This document shows positions 1-8,542 of a stretch of DNA of 64,000 nucleotides, in pieces (the stretch's first letter is position 1; the number at the start of each line of letters is the position of its first letter). This DNA is from Streptomyces sp. STR69. GTDB taxonomy: Bacteria; Actinomycetota; Actinomycetes; Streptomycetales; Streptomycetaceae. Location of the stretch: contig NZ_JALJRY010000005.1 of assembly GCF_024519455.1 (NCBI RefSeq), positions 82,210-146,209 of the forward strand, read 5' to 3'. Both the position numbers and the translations under genes were made by a program. A model generated the notes under the pieces. The model saw nothing but the letters and a program-made list of their open reading frames with translations, was not told the origin of the DNA and did no database searches.

Positions 1-1
1 T

Positions 2-68
2 GGACGCTGGCTGGACGCGGGGATCCGGAAGTGGTGTCGCCCGGTGACCCCTGGGTGTCGGGAGACGG
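2..68. repeat. 67-bp direct repeat, copy 1
   Basis: Identical over 67 bases to 2720-2786. Copy 2 lies about 95 bases upstream of the start of the LamG gene. Copy 1 sits at the window edge, so the repeat may extend leftwards. The simplest reading is that a second gene with the same upstream region, perhaps a tandem paralogue, begins just left of the window. Confidence 0.85.
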
Positions 69-155
69 CCCAGGCCGCAGCGGACTGACCGCCAGGCGGC
101 CGGGTCGGTCAGAGGCCCGGTGCTCGTCGGCACCGCGCGGTCTTTTCTGCCTGAG

Positions 156-344
156 GTCGATCGTGCGGACCGGCTGCCCGGTCGTGCGGGCGATGGTTTC
201 GAAGTCGCGGTCGTCGTGGAGGAGGGTGAGTCCCGCCTCTTCCGCGGCTGCGGCCACCGGCAGGTCGACGGGACCCGCGCTGCGGTCTTCAAGCAGGTGT
301 GGTCCGTAGCGGAGCGGGCCGATGCATGACAGCAGGGCCTCCTG
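156..344 (-). pseudogene. C-terminal remnant of a PIN-domain (VapC-type) toxin
   Basis: The minus strand reads continuously through RYGPHLLEDRSAGPVDLPVA and then GLTLLHDDRDFETIA and TGQPVRTID. This is the C-terminal third of VapC-like PIN toxins, in which the LxxLHxDxDF segment carries the last acidic active-site residues. The first two thirds of the toxin are absent: upstream coding ends in the inverted repeat at 316-404, so the 5' part was lost or replaced. No start codon or antitoxin gene is visible. Recognition is by motif memory of the family, so a database comparison is needed to confirm it. The piece is almost certainly non-functional. Confidence 0.6.
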
Positions 345-404
345 GTGATCGGTTTGGTTCGTAACCCCGAACTACCAAGAGGCCCTGCTGTCATGCATCG
401 GCCC
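316..404. repeat. 31-bp inverted repeat (one mismatch) with 27-bp loop
   Basis: Arms at 316-346 and 374-404 are reverse complements except for one base, around the core CATGACAGCAGGGCC. The left arm is part of the reading frame of the PIN remnant (QEALLSCIG), and the right arm encodes the same residues on the plus strand. The same short sequence was therefore duplicated in inverted orientation. It is more likely the join of two insertion or recombination events than a normal terminator, since no T-tract follows. Confidence 0.7.
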
Positions 405-473
405 TCACGTGATCACCCGATCAGGAACCCTGTTCGACCAGGCCGGCCCCGTGATCGACAAACGGATGACGTC

Positions 474-2624
474 TCAGCACAGACAAGGATCCGTACCCAG
501 CCCCAGGCCGGAGACGTCACTGTCCCTCAGCGCGCCGGAGTAGGCCTGTAGCTCGTCCACGTCGCCATGCAGGTACTCGCCCCAGCCGTCGTCGGACCTG
601 GCTCTGCCGATCTGGAGGGCACCGGTGCTGTGCCAGCCGTTGGGGAGGCTCGCGGTCGCCTGGGCGTTGGTGTAGCCGTCGAGGTAGAGCTTGATCGTGT
701 CGGTGGCGTCGTCGTAGACCACGGCGAGGCGATGGCCTTGGCCCTCGCCTCCGTCCGCGCTCACGATCTGGGACACCACCTTCTCGGGGGCTCCGGCCTC
801 GTCCTTCTCCGGCATCACCAGTTGCCAGGTGTGCGTGGACGGCTCGTAGCGCACCTTGAAGGCGTCGGTGTGCTCGCCTGCCTGCGAGAGCACGGTCATC
901 GGGTGGGCGGGCTCGGAGTCCGCGAGGCGTACGACGACGCCGAGAGTGAAACTGTCCCCGGTGTCCACAACGGGCCCGTCGGCAGCGGCGTATCCGCTCT
1001 CGCCGTCCAGCAGCAGATGCCCGTCACCGACGAGTGGCGGCGGCACGTAGGTGCAGTCCGGGTCGATGTCCGGGATGCAGGAATCGTCGGACCCCTGGTA
1101 GATCGAGGCCCCCGCGCCGAGCCGCAGTGGTGCGCCGTCCGACTGCTCAGGGCTCACACCGTCCGTCGCGTTCTCCAGCGACCAGTGGCCGAGCAACTTC
1201 GGCTTGCGGTAGGCCAGTTCGGCTACCTCGTCCGGCACCACGACCCGGTCGTGAACCTGTACGTCACCGATGTCCCCGTGCCACTGGTCCCCATAGCCGG
1301 CAGCACCGAGGGCGCGCCCGATCTGGAAAGCGCCGGCCGCCTCGGAGGGAGTCGCGTCGGCCGCGGTCCCGACCTCGTGGCCGTTGACGTACAGCCGCAC
1401 CTTTCCGGTCTCGGCGTCGTACAGCCCCAGCAGATGGGCCCACTCGCCGGTCTCGGGGGCGCCGCCGGAGACCTGTGCGCCGCCGACCGCGAACGACCAG
1501 GCGGGCCCGGAGTCCTGGCTGCGCAGCCCGAGGTCGAAGCCGGGCGCCCCGTCGGCATCCTGGCTGATCACGGTCATGTTCCGGTCGGTTTCGGCGGGCC
1601 GTACCCACGCGCTCACCGCGAAGGTCTTACGGACGTCGGTCGCCGGGGCGTCCGGGGTGAGAAAGGCTTGGTCGCTGCCGTCGAGGGCGACCGTGGCGAT
1701 GGCCGTTGTGCCTGTGGGCACCGGGCCGCCGAAGGTCACGCCGGTCCCGGAACGGGCGGCGGTGCCGGTCTCGGCGGCGGCCGAGGTGGAGTCCGCCGGG
1801 TCGTCCAGCTTCCAGCGGGCGACGGGAGCACGGCCGGCCTTCACGTTGAAGTCGTAACGCGACTCCCCGCTGCTTCGGCCCGACCGGTCGATCGCACGGA
1901 CCGTCAGCGACTTGGGTCCCTCGGAGAGCGGCAGGTACGGAATGGTCACGGCCGCGCCCGGCCGCGCCGCGGAGACGGTGCCGTAAGGGCCGCCCACGAA
2001 GCCGTACGTGTAAGACACCACGTCGTCGGAAGGCGAATCCATCGTGAAGTGGCCGTAGACGCCCACTCCGTCCACCCAGAACACGTCCTCCGGGTTGGGG
2101 TATTCGGGAGAGGTGATCGTCGCCTTCTCCGGGCTCACGTCGTCGTACACGAACGAGCAGACCGAGCCGTCGCCCTCGTCGCTCCACGTGGAGGTCGCCT
2201 TGCCGTCGTTCGCGCGGACATGCCAGGAGACGACGGTGTTCGCCGGGATGTCGTTCGGCATCGTCCAGTACTGGCGCGACCCCGAGGAGAGAGTGATGGT
2301 GGTGTAGGTACGCTGCTGTTTCACTCCGGCCGCGTCCGTCCACCAGGCTTCGAACTCGCCACTGAGCGGGCTGTCTTCGGAGGGCTGGTTGTCCTCCTCC
2401 GGGTCGTACAGCACTGCACTGAGCCTGGGCGGCGTCGAAACGTATGGCGTGTCGTCACCGGTCGCGCATGCCTTGCCTCCTGACTGGAGGTCTTGGACCA
2501 GCGGCTGATTCGGCGGCAGGTTGTCCACCGCGTACGCCGTCCCGGCAGCCGTGGCCAACAGTGCCGCCACACAGCTCCCCACCACCGTCCGTCTGCGTCT
2601 GCCTGTCCTTGTGAACCTGGTCAA
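474..2624 (-). CDS. Secreted protein with two LamG (concanavalin-like) domains
   Basis: A 716-residue exported protein. I chose the TTG start at 2624 because GGGGAGGG lies just upstream and the next residues form a classic signal (MTRFTRTGRRRR, a hydrophobic stretch, then AAGTAYA). After a beta-rich N-terminal half there are two LamG-like jelly rolls, roughly residues 300-460 and 480-715. Each has the repeated pattern of FxLGVVVRL or FAVSAWVR, DGYTN or NGHEV, and ALQIGRA with a tryptophan. Such domains bind glycans or proteins outside the cell, and there is no catalytic motif. The gene lies between two copies of a 67-bp repeat. Longer upstream reading frame exists but has no signal-peptide logic. 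Confidence 0.85.
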   Translation of the reverse strand: MTRFTRTGRRRRTVVGSCVAALLATAAGTAYAVDNLPPNQPLVQDLQSGGKACATGDDTPYVSTPPRLSAVLYDPEEDNQPSEDSPLSGEFEAWWTDAAGVKQQRTYTTITLSSGSRQYWTMPNDIPANTVVSWHVRANDGKATSTWSDEGDGSVCSFVYDDVSPEKATITSPEYPNPEDVFWVDGVGVYGHFTMDSPSDDVVSYTYGFVGGPYGTVSAARPGAAVTIPYLPLSEGPKSLTVRAIDRSGRSSGESRYDFNVKAGRAPVARWKLDDPADSTSAAAETGTAARSGTGVTFGGPVPTGTTAIATVALDGSDQAFLTPDAPATDVRKTFAVSAWVRPAETDRNMTVISQDADGAPGFDLGLRSQDSGPAWSFAVGGAQVSGGAPETGEWAHLLGLYDAETGKVRLYVNGHEVGTAADATPSEAAGAFQIGRALGAAGYGDQWHGDIGDVQVHDRVVVPDEVAELAYRKPKLLGHWSLENATDGVSPEQSDGAPLRLGAGASIYQGSDDSCIPDIDPDCTYVPPPLVGDGHLLLDGESGYAAADGPVVDTGDSFTLGVVVRLADSEPAHPMTVLSQAGEHTDAFKVRYEPSTHTWQLVMPEKDEAGAPEKVVSQIVSADGGEGQGHRLAVVYDDATDTIKLYLDGYTNAQATASLPNGWHSTGALQIGRARSDDGWGEYLHGDVDELQAYSGALRDSDVSGLGLGTDPCLC

Positions 2625-2719
2625 GTGGCCCTCCCCTGTGAGTACTTGATGCTCGTGGATCACACGAGCGCCTGAAGCTAACAGAGGCCACTGACAGCGC
2701 GGAAAGGGTTTCCTGTTCC

Positions 2720-2786
2720 GGACGCTGGCTGGACGCGGGGATCCGGAAGTGGTGTCGCCCGGTGACCCCTGGGTGTCGGGAGACGG
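2720..2786. repeat. 67-bp direct repeat, copy 2
   Basis: Exact match to bases 2-68, lying upstream of the LamG gene on the minus strand. With copy 1 it brackets that gene at a spacing of 2718 bases. Confidence 0.9.
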
Positions 2787-3061
2787 TGGCGGACGATGAT
2801 CGGGGTGCTGGGCGCCCGATGGATGACGGCGTAGCCGCCGACCTCGGGGCGGCGAGTAACGGCCCGTACAGGAAACGGCACGAAGGGACACTCGGGGTGC
2901 GCGGAGACGGCTGCTTCCGCTCCGTATGTCGGTCTTGCCTTGAGTGTCCGAGGTAGCCGTGGTCGCTGGAGTCGAGGGCGATGTCGGGGTCGAACAGGCC
3001 GTCGTTCGCATGGTGACGCCGCTGGTGCCGTTGAGGGGGATCGCACTGGTGGCCGCGTGAC
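2787..3061. other. Non-coding stretch upstream of the LamG gene
   Basis: No credible gene. Long open frames exist on both strands, but none has a recognisable product or good start. A promoter for the LamG gene should lie right of 2640; I cannot place a convincing -35/-10 pair. Confidence 0.4.
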
Positions 3062-3148
3062 ACGGAGTCGTCGACTCCGTCGCCCTTCGGGCCGCTTGCG
3101 TGTGGGAGCAGGTGACGCCCTGCCCGAGCGGTCGGGGCAGGGCGTCAC
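3062..3148 (-). terminator. Double hairpin terminator of the secreted-protein operon
   Basis: Two perfect stem-loops lie just downstream of the lipoprotein stop at 3192. The first met by transcription has 14-bp arms at 3112-3125 and 3135-3148 (GTGACGCCCTGCCC). The second has 8-bp arms at 3062-3069 and 3073-3080. No U-tract is present, as is usual in this genus. Confidence 0.7.
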
Positions 3149-3191
3149 GGGTGGGTTGCGCGGCAGGAAGCATTCATGCCGTCGAGCTCGT

Positions 3192-3761
3192 TCAGGTCAT
3201 GTCGAGCCCGAACTTGCAGGTCAGGGTTTGATGGTAGGTCCGCCCGGCCTGGGTGTAGTCCGCCTCGCAGCCTGTGATGGGCTTGGTCACCTTTCCGGTG
3301 ACCTTGAGCCGTACCATCGCGTACTTGTCGCTGAGCACCTTCGGTTTGATGGTGTACGGGTGGCCGGCGTAGTTCGGGTACTTGGCGGGGTCCACGGAAC
3401 CCGCGATGGGGGGACTGGTCTCGTGGTAGCCCAGCAGGTAGCCGGGGGTGTCCTTCACTGAGTAGACGCCGTACCCGAGGATCTTCACGCCTGCCGGGAT
3501 GTTCAGGACCCTGACCCCAGTAACGGAGACGGGCTGCTTGGAGATGTTCCTCGTCAGGGGGAAGGCCATGCGGTAGACGTCACCGACCTTCACGTCCGAG
3601 TATCCGAGGGCACCGGTCGTTCCCGGCCCCTCCCCCTGCAGCGCCGTCCCCGTGGCAACCCCGCCGCCCGTCGAGCCCGCGCAACCTGTCGCCATGGCCA
3701 GCAGGGCCGCCACGGCGAACACCCGGGTGAGGCCGCGGCCGCTAGTACGAGTAGATGACAC
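3192..3761 (-). CDS. Small lipoprotein of unknown function
   Basis: 189 residues with a lipobox (LLAMATGC) near residue 27, so it is probably anchored to the outer face of the membrane after cleavage before the cysteine. The mature part begins with a Gly/Thr-rich linker followed by a beta-rich domain (YRMAFPLTRN, VRVLNIPAGVKILGY, YAMVRLKV) with two further cysteines, which resembles accessory domains that cap a partner protein. The GTG start lies 20 bp inside the preceding gene, with GGGGAA in front. The two are therefore co-translated and probably work together. I do not recognise the family. Confidence 0.8.
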   Translation of the reverse strand: MSSTRTSGRGLTRVFAVAALLAMATGCAGSTGGGVATGTALQGEGPGTTGALGYSDVKVGDVYRMAFPLTRNISKQPVSVTGVRVLNIPAGVKILGYGVYSVKDTPGYLLGYHETSPPIAGSVDPAKYPNYAGHPYTIKPKVLSDKYAMVRLKVTGKVTKPITGCEADYTQAGRTYHQTLTCKFGLDMT

Positions 3762-5241
3762 CGGGGTTCCCCGAAATCTTGCCCTTGGCGCCCCAGATGT
3801 CGTGCTCCGAACTGCCCGACCCCGCAGTGATTTTCTGGAAGTGCGAGGTGCCGTACTCGGTGTCGAGGCTGATCGTCACTCCGAACACCTTGGCGGCGTA
3901 GCCGATGGTGAGGGAGGTTCCGGAGGTGATGGTCGCGTACTGCTTCTGGTCCAGACGCGCCCGATAGGCCGGATTGGACTTCCGGTAGGCGGTAAGTCCG
4001 TCCTTGGAGCGGACATCGGCGCCGTATCTCGCGACCGCGCCTCCGGAAGGGATGTCGTACTTGACCGGGAGGATGGAGTACGAGTGCGTGACCTTCCCCT
4101 CGGGGCAGGCGACCTGATGGTCGACGTCCTGGTATTCGACCGGGATCTGGAATCGCTTGGCCCAGTACGGACCCTGGTTCGCGAAGCCCACGGCGTGGCC
4201 GGTGCTGCTCTTGCGGGAGACCTTTCCGGTGATGGACCAGTGTTCGCCGTCGACACTGGTTGCCACGCCCCAGGTACTGGACAGGGTGTTGTTGTACTCG
4301 AAGGCGGCGGTGGTGTCGTAGTACGCGTGTGCCTCGCCGACGGAGGTGTAGTAGTCGTGCTGCTTGATCACGTGCTTGCTCGGCACGCAGACCGGCACGC
4401 CGATCTTCGGCTTCACGGCGCTGTAGTCCACGCCGTCGACCACGTCCGGGCTGAAGCCCGTGGTCGATGTGCCATCCACCGACTGGTAGGTGTTCGCGGA
4501 TGTGGCGGAAGAGTCGTCCGCAGTGTCCGCGCTGTCGACCAGAGTCGAGTCAGCGGGCGTGACCTGCGTGGTGTCGACGTCGGGGTGGATCGCCACCGTG
4601 TTCGCCGTCTCGGCGCGCGCCGCGGCCGAGCCCTCCGTGGTCGCGGAACCGGTGGCCACGCCCGCGTCCACATAGTCGCTACCGGTCAGCACAGTGCCGT
4701 CCGAGGCCTGACCGTAGAAGGACGCTTCCAGGGAGAGCACGCCTCCGTTGTCGTCGGCATAGGTCTGCAGGCTGCTCGGGAGGGTCGAGGGCAGCGTGAA
4801 CGACCAGCTGCCGTCCGCGGCTGTGGTCGCCGTGCCCACGGTCGTCGGCGTGATGGTGCTGCCGTCCGCCGGCAGTGCCTCGTCCACCGGGGTCAGGGTC
4901 ACCGTGGCGCCGGCCAGCGGTGAACCGTTGCCCAGGGTGAAGACGCCCTTGACCGTGGCGGCGCCGGACACGGGGGCCAGGGTGCTCGGGCTGGGCGCCG
5001 CGGTGATGGTCGGCCCGCTGGAGGGCAGCGCTGCGCCGTCCGTCGGCTTGACGTCGGTGGCTGTGGGCGAAGGCGTCGTGGGGGACGGGCTGCTGGTGCT
5101 GCCGCAGCCCGGTGAGTCGCTCGTGCTCTGTGTGCAGACGGCATTGGCCGGCGACGACAGTCCCAGGCCGATCACCGCCGATGCGGCGACGACGCTCAGG
5201 GCAGTGGCCAGAGACAGACGTCTGCCAGATATTTTGGTCAT
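3742..5241 (-). CDS. Large secreted protein of unknown function
   Basis: 499 residues from the ATG at 5241; a GTG at 5271 is the alternative start. A clear signal peptide ends in SSPANA. A Ser/Pro/Thr-rich linker (about 35-90) is followed by a transthyretin-like or CNA-B-like sandwich (about 95-190; VKGVFTLGNGSPLAGATVTL). An acidic linker and a 260-residue C-terminal domain rich in Tyr, Ser and beta signals follow. There are only four cysteines in the mature part. The downstream lipoprotein gene overlaps its end, forming a two-gene operon read from the promoter at 5420-5449. No enzyme motif is visible. An adhesin, matrix or effector role is possible but unproven. Confidence 0.8.
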   Translation of the reverse strand: MTKISGRRLSLATALSVVAASAVIGLGLSSPANAVCTQSTSDSPGCGSTSSPSPTTPSPTATDVKPTDGAALPSSGPTITAAPSPSTLAPVSGAATVKGVFTLGNGSPLAGATVTLTPVDEALPADGSTITPTTVGTATTAADGSWSFTLPSTLPSSLQTYADDNGGVLSLEASFYGQASDGTVLTGSDYVDAGVATGSATTEGSAAARAETANTVAIHPDVDTTQVTPADSTLVDSADTADDSSATSANTYQSVDGTSTTGFSPDVVDGVDYSAVKPKIGVPVCVPSKHVIKQHDYYTSVGEAHAYYDTTAAFEYNNTLSSTWGVATSVDGEHWSITGKVSRKSSTGHAVGFANQGPYWAKRFQIPVEYQDVDHQVACPEGKVTHSYSILPVKYDIPSGGAVARYGADVRSKDGLTAYRKSNPAYRARLDQKQYATITSGTSLTIGYAAKVFGVTISLDTEYGTSHFQKITAGSGSSEHDIWGAKGKISGNPGVIYSY

Positions 5242-5419
5242 GAAGGAAATTCCCCGATTCCCCGATTTCACCGGCGTACCCCGCTTTTGCGGGTCGCTCG
5301 GTGGGTCAAATGAAGCCCCACGAAGTGCGGCTGTGAAACCCTGCGGGGACATGGCTGATCGCCGTTGACGCGCCCCCCGCCCTGCACCGCGCTGATCTGG
5401 TCGTTTGCGGCGTGACTGG

Positions 5420-5449
5420 AAGCTAGCCGGGCGAAACTTGAAAGGTCAA
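5420..5449 (-). promoter_or_regulatory. Vegetative promoter of the secreted-protein operon
   Basis: On the minus strand, TTGACC (5444-5449) and TAGCTT (5420-5425) are separated by 18 bases, a good match to the HrdB consensus. Two direct copies of GGCAAAGCG lie just upstream at 5463-5471 and 5485-5493, 22 bp apart (two helical turns), as expected for an activator. Confidence 0.6.
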
Positions 5450-5493
5450 TGAGCTTGGTGATCGCTTTGCCAGCGAGATCAACTCGCTTTGCC

Positions 5494-5752
5494 GCCGAGC
5501 TCAAATCCACCTCAAGTCTTACGAAGGCCGCTGGATTTCACAGCCATCCGAGGGGGGCTTTCCGGGAGCCTGACGGAGGGGTCGACAGGCACAGCAACTG
5601 TAGGTTGACGCTGTCCTCTTCGACTCGTCGTCCCTTGGCCCTGGGCCAGTGCGGTGACGCGGGTCTGCTGCGGCGTCCGGACGTCGCGTTCAAGGCGATG
5701 GGCGACGACACCGCCCGCCACCAGGTCAACCGCGCCCAGGCCGAACGCGGAA
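5494..5752. other. Intergenic stretch without a clear gene
   Basis: A short plus-strand frame at about 5650-5760 (GDAGLLRRPDVAFKAMGDD) looks protein-like and may be a gene fragment, but I cannot assign it. Nothing else is supported here. Confidence 0.35.
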
Positions 5753-6253
5753 TCAGCAGTGTGAAGCCGTGTGCTTGTGAATCACGTCGAGGTAGTGCCG
5801 ATCACGGTGCGGCACGTGGTTGTTCCGTCCCGGCAGGCTGAAGACCGCGCAAACGTCAGCGGGCCGGGTGAGGATGCTCGACTGCTCGCCGAATGTGAGA
5901 GTGCTGTTGACCGTATGCTGACAGCCTGCCTTGTCCAGGGCGGCGACCAGCTCCTCGCGGAGGACGGTGGCCTCGAACGACTCGGAATCAGGCAGGACGA
6001 GCGGCGGAAGTTTGGCGGTCGAACCGGGCCGGAGGTTGATCCAGATCCCGCTGACAGTCCGCTGAGTGACCACCAGCCCCAGCCCGTCCCAGGAGTACGG
6101 GTAACCGTCGATATCGGGCCCCTTCAGGCGGTGGGCCGGGTGTGGGCGTCCCGGGCCGAGAAGGTCTTCAGCCTCAGCCAGGGACATTCCGCAGTTCAGG
6201 GGCCCGAGCCGGCCAGTGCGGGAGAAGCCGACGAGTACGTCCATCAAGGTCAC
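5753..6253 (-). CDS. Immunity-like small protein, unknown family
   Basis: About 163-166 residues, depending on whether the GTG at 6253 or the ATG at 6244 is used. No strong ribosome site separates them. The core, with LLGPGRPHPAHRLKGPDIDG followed by YSWDGLGLVVTQ, is compact, acidic/aromatic and cytoplasmic, with no membrane segment. That pattern is common among small orphan proteins of Streptomyces that resemble immunity partners of polymorphic toxins. It is divergent from the DUF4240 gene 90 bases away. No toxin gene is present, so the role is inferred from style only. It may be an orphan immunity gene. Confidence 0.65.
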   Translation of the reverse strand: MTLMDVLVGFSRTGRLGPLNCGMSLAEAEDLLGPGRPHPAHRLKGPDIDGYPYSWDGLGLVVTQRTVSGIWINLRPGSTAKLPPLVLPDSESFEATVLREELVAALDKAGCQHTVNSTLTFGEQSSILTRPADVCAVFSLPGRNNHVPHRDRHYLDVIHKHTASHC

Positions 6254-6341
6254 GACTGTGACTGTGACACTCTCCCGGGCCACTTCGCCCACCGATTTCA
6301 GCCCGACGCTGGGCCTGCGCTGCCTTGCCGGACGGCGATGA

Positions 6342-6770
6342 GTGGCAGAAGGCGTGCGCTGGCAGCTCATCGAGGAATGCAGACCCACCGGGCCGGACCC
6401 TGATTCCGAACAACTGGCAGTCGCGCTGACAGAGCACCTAGCTCAGTCCCCGGTGTTCGTCGTCACCGGCTTCGCCGAGCAACTGTCCTGGGCCCTTTAC
6501 CGCTTGGACCGCAAGGAACTCGGACAGGGCCTGTCCGGTGACGCATTCCTCTACACGCGCTGCGCAGTCGTCGCCGCCGGCCGTGAGGCATTCGAAGGCG
6601 TACTCCAGGATCCGAGGGTCTTCGCACCGTTCGCCACCGACCTCATCTGGGCCGAGAGCCTGCTCTACACGCCAGACCACGCCTACGAACGCATCACCGG
6701 CGAGGAATGGGACCGCCGCACTCGGTACTCCTACGAGTCGTACTCGAACACCGGCGGGTGGGCAGTCTGA
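6342..6770 (+). CDS. DUF4240-like protein
   Basis: 142 residues. The pattern of a WxLIEE start, a central LSWALYRLDRKE, a GDAFLYTRCAVVAAGREAFE block and the ending AYERITGEEW matches my memory of DUF4240 proteins, although the usual glycine-cysteine just before the FxYxRxxxVAxGR motif differs. The function of the family is unknown; members often sit in variable islands near immunity genes. The GTG at 6342 is used here; GTG 6354 would give the more typical MRWQLIEE beginning. The neighbour on the other strand is also immunity-like. Confidence 0.7.
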   Translation: MAEGVRWQLIEECRPTGPDPDSEQLAVALTEHLAQSPVFVVTGFAEQLSWALYRLDRKELGQGLSGDAFLYTRCAVVAAGREAFEGVLQDPRVFAPFATDLIWAESLLYTPDHAYERITGEEWDRRTRYSYESYSNTGGWAV

Positions 6771-7061
6771 ACACCGTCGACGCCCATGGGACAGAGCCCG
6801 ACCCCGGCGATCGTCCTCACGGAATGTGTGCCTGATCCTGAAACTCGCCCACATACTCAACGGGTGCAGAGACAAGTTCACGTGCTCGTCGAAGGTGAGC
6901 TACTGAGCTTGAACTCGGGTTGTCGCTACCGGTGACGGGGCTTGATCGTCGCGGTATGCCGTTGGCATGAGGTATGCGCAGGGCGGGGGCCTGAGCGATG
7001 AGCGTCGGCAGTTCCCCGAGGGGATGGGGCCCATAGGACAGAGCGCTCGCGGCGCCGGAAG

Positions 7062-8312
7062 CTACCTGACGTAGCGCGCGGGCCGCGTGGCCGTGTGCAG
7101 CACGTACTCCAGGGGTCCGCGCCTGAAGTGACGGGTCCACGCGGTGGCCAGCAGCATGGCGGCGGCGATGAAGGCGAGCAGCACCGGCAGCCCGGCCATC
7201 GTCTCGTCCTCGACGACGGCCACGTGCCAGACATCGGTCAGGAGCCAGAGGGCGACGATGTGCAGGACGTAGACGGTCAGGGCCATCGTGCCGACCGCGG
7301 ACACGGGTGCCAGCGACCGGGTGAGGCGGGGCATCCGGTCGGCGACGGTCAGGCAGACGGCCAGCACCGCAAGGGCCACGCCCGTGTTGCCGAGGATCGA
7401 GAAGGTCGTCTGGCTGTGCGGTGCGGCCACCAGGAGCCAGTCGAGCGGCGTGGCGTTCCGGGGTTCGCCGACCGTGTCGGACCACCAGGCCGACGACGCC
7501 GAACCGCTGCCCGTGGCCGAGGCGATGGTGGTGAGCGCGTGCGGGACGAGGCGCAGGGCCAGCCAGGAACCTCCGTAGCCGAGGACGGCGAGCGCGCCGC
7601 CGGTCAGGGCGAGCCGGGTCCGGATCCCGGGTCGGGTGAGGTCGAGCCGGGCCACCGCCATGCCCGCGATCAGGAACGGCGCCCAGGTCAGGGCCGGGTA
7701 GTCGCCGGTGAACAGCAGCTCTACGACGCCGTCCGTGCCGCTGATCCGGGCCAGCGGGTCCGCCTGGACGACGGTGTCCGCCCAGCCGCCCGCCTCGATG
7801 GACTTCCGTACGGCGTAGAGGAGTTGGGGCAGGATCAGCGCGCCGGCGCCGGCGATGAGCGCGAGCGTGGGGGCGCGCAGCCGGTGCAGCGGGAGAACGG
7901 TCAGGAAGAGGAGGCCGTAGCAGCTGAGGATGACCTCGACCTCGGTGTCCAGGGCGGTCAGGGCGTAGCCGAGCGCCAGGAGGGCTACGGCGCGGATCGC
8001 GATCCTGGTCACCGCCTGGCGTCCGGCGCGGCCGGTGCGGGGCCGGGGGCGGCCGGTGATGATGACCAGCGAGAACCCGGCGAGTACGGCGAACAGGGCG
8101 GAGGAGCGGCCTCGGGCGGTCTCCAGCAGGAAGCCGACGGGTCCGCCGACCGTGACGTCGGGGCCGACGTGCGCGGAGTACATGCCGAGGACGGCGAGTC
8201 CGCGCGCCAGGTCGACACCGATCAGCCGTCCGGTCGTTGGAGCGTCGGAGGGGACCGGCTGCCGCTCGGGTAACGCGGCTGCCGGCGCGGCCGGCGATGC
8301 GTCGTGTGTCAT
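7062..8312 (-). CDS. Multipass membrane protein, HGSNAT/DUF418 type
   Basis: 416 residues with about ten to eleven membrane spans. The N-terminal signature RLIGVDLARGLAVLGMYSAH is that of the heparan-alpha-glucosaminide N-acetyltransferase-like/DUF418 group, which move acyl groups across the membrane or are otherwise uncharacterised. The C-terminal third (MALTVYVLHIVALWLL and RRGPLEYVL) is typical of DUF418. The ATG at 8312 is preceded by GAGG, though at short spacing. It stands alone, facing away from the two-component system at 8543, so it might respond to it. The acyl acceptor cannot be read from sequence. Confidence 0.85.
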   Translation of the reverse strand: MTHDASPAAPAAALPERQPVPSDAPTTGRLIGVDLARGLAVLGMYSAHVGPDVTVGGPVGFLLETARGRSSALFAVLAGFSLVIITGRPRPRTGRAGRQAVTRIAIRAVALLALGYALTALDTEVEVILSCYGLLFLTVLPLHRLRAPTLALIAGAGALILPQLLYAVRKSIEAGGWADTVVQADPLARISGTDGVVELLFTGDYPALTWAPFLIAGMAVARLDLTRPGIRTRLALTGGALAVLGYGGSWLALRLVPHALTTIASATGSGSASSAWWSDTVGEPRNATPLDWLLVAAPHSQTTFSILGNTGVALAVLAVCLTVADRMPRLTRSLAPVSAVGTMALTVYVLHIVALWLLTDVWHVAVVEDETMAGLPVLLAFIAAAMLLATAWTRHFRRGPLEYVLHTATRPARYVR

Positions 8313-8542
8313 GCCCTCAGGATTCGCGGGCCGCGGGGAACAGCACACCCGGCAGCCTTCCGGAGCCGGCCCGCCGACCGGCCGGAACCGTACCGGCCGA
8401 CCGGACGGTCCCTGCCGACGACGGACCGGAGTCGAACCGGTTCCCGAGGACGGGCGCCGTTCGACGTGCTACTCCTCGAACCACCCCCCCCGGCCCCCCG
8501 AACCACCCCTCGTACGACAGGCAGTTGAGGAGCGCAGCACCC

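Noticed and set aside
567..2483. 638-residue open frame on the plus strand opposite the LamG gene
   Set aside because: It is an antisense shadow: its protein has no recognisable fold, while the minus strand encodes a signal peptide and two LamG domains.
5771..6403. Plus-strand frame opposite the immunity-like gene
   Set aside because: Composition and motifs favour the minus-strand frame, whose aromatic-rich core looks like a folded protein.
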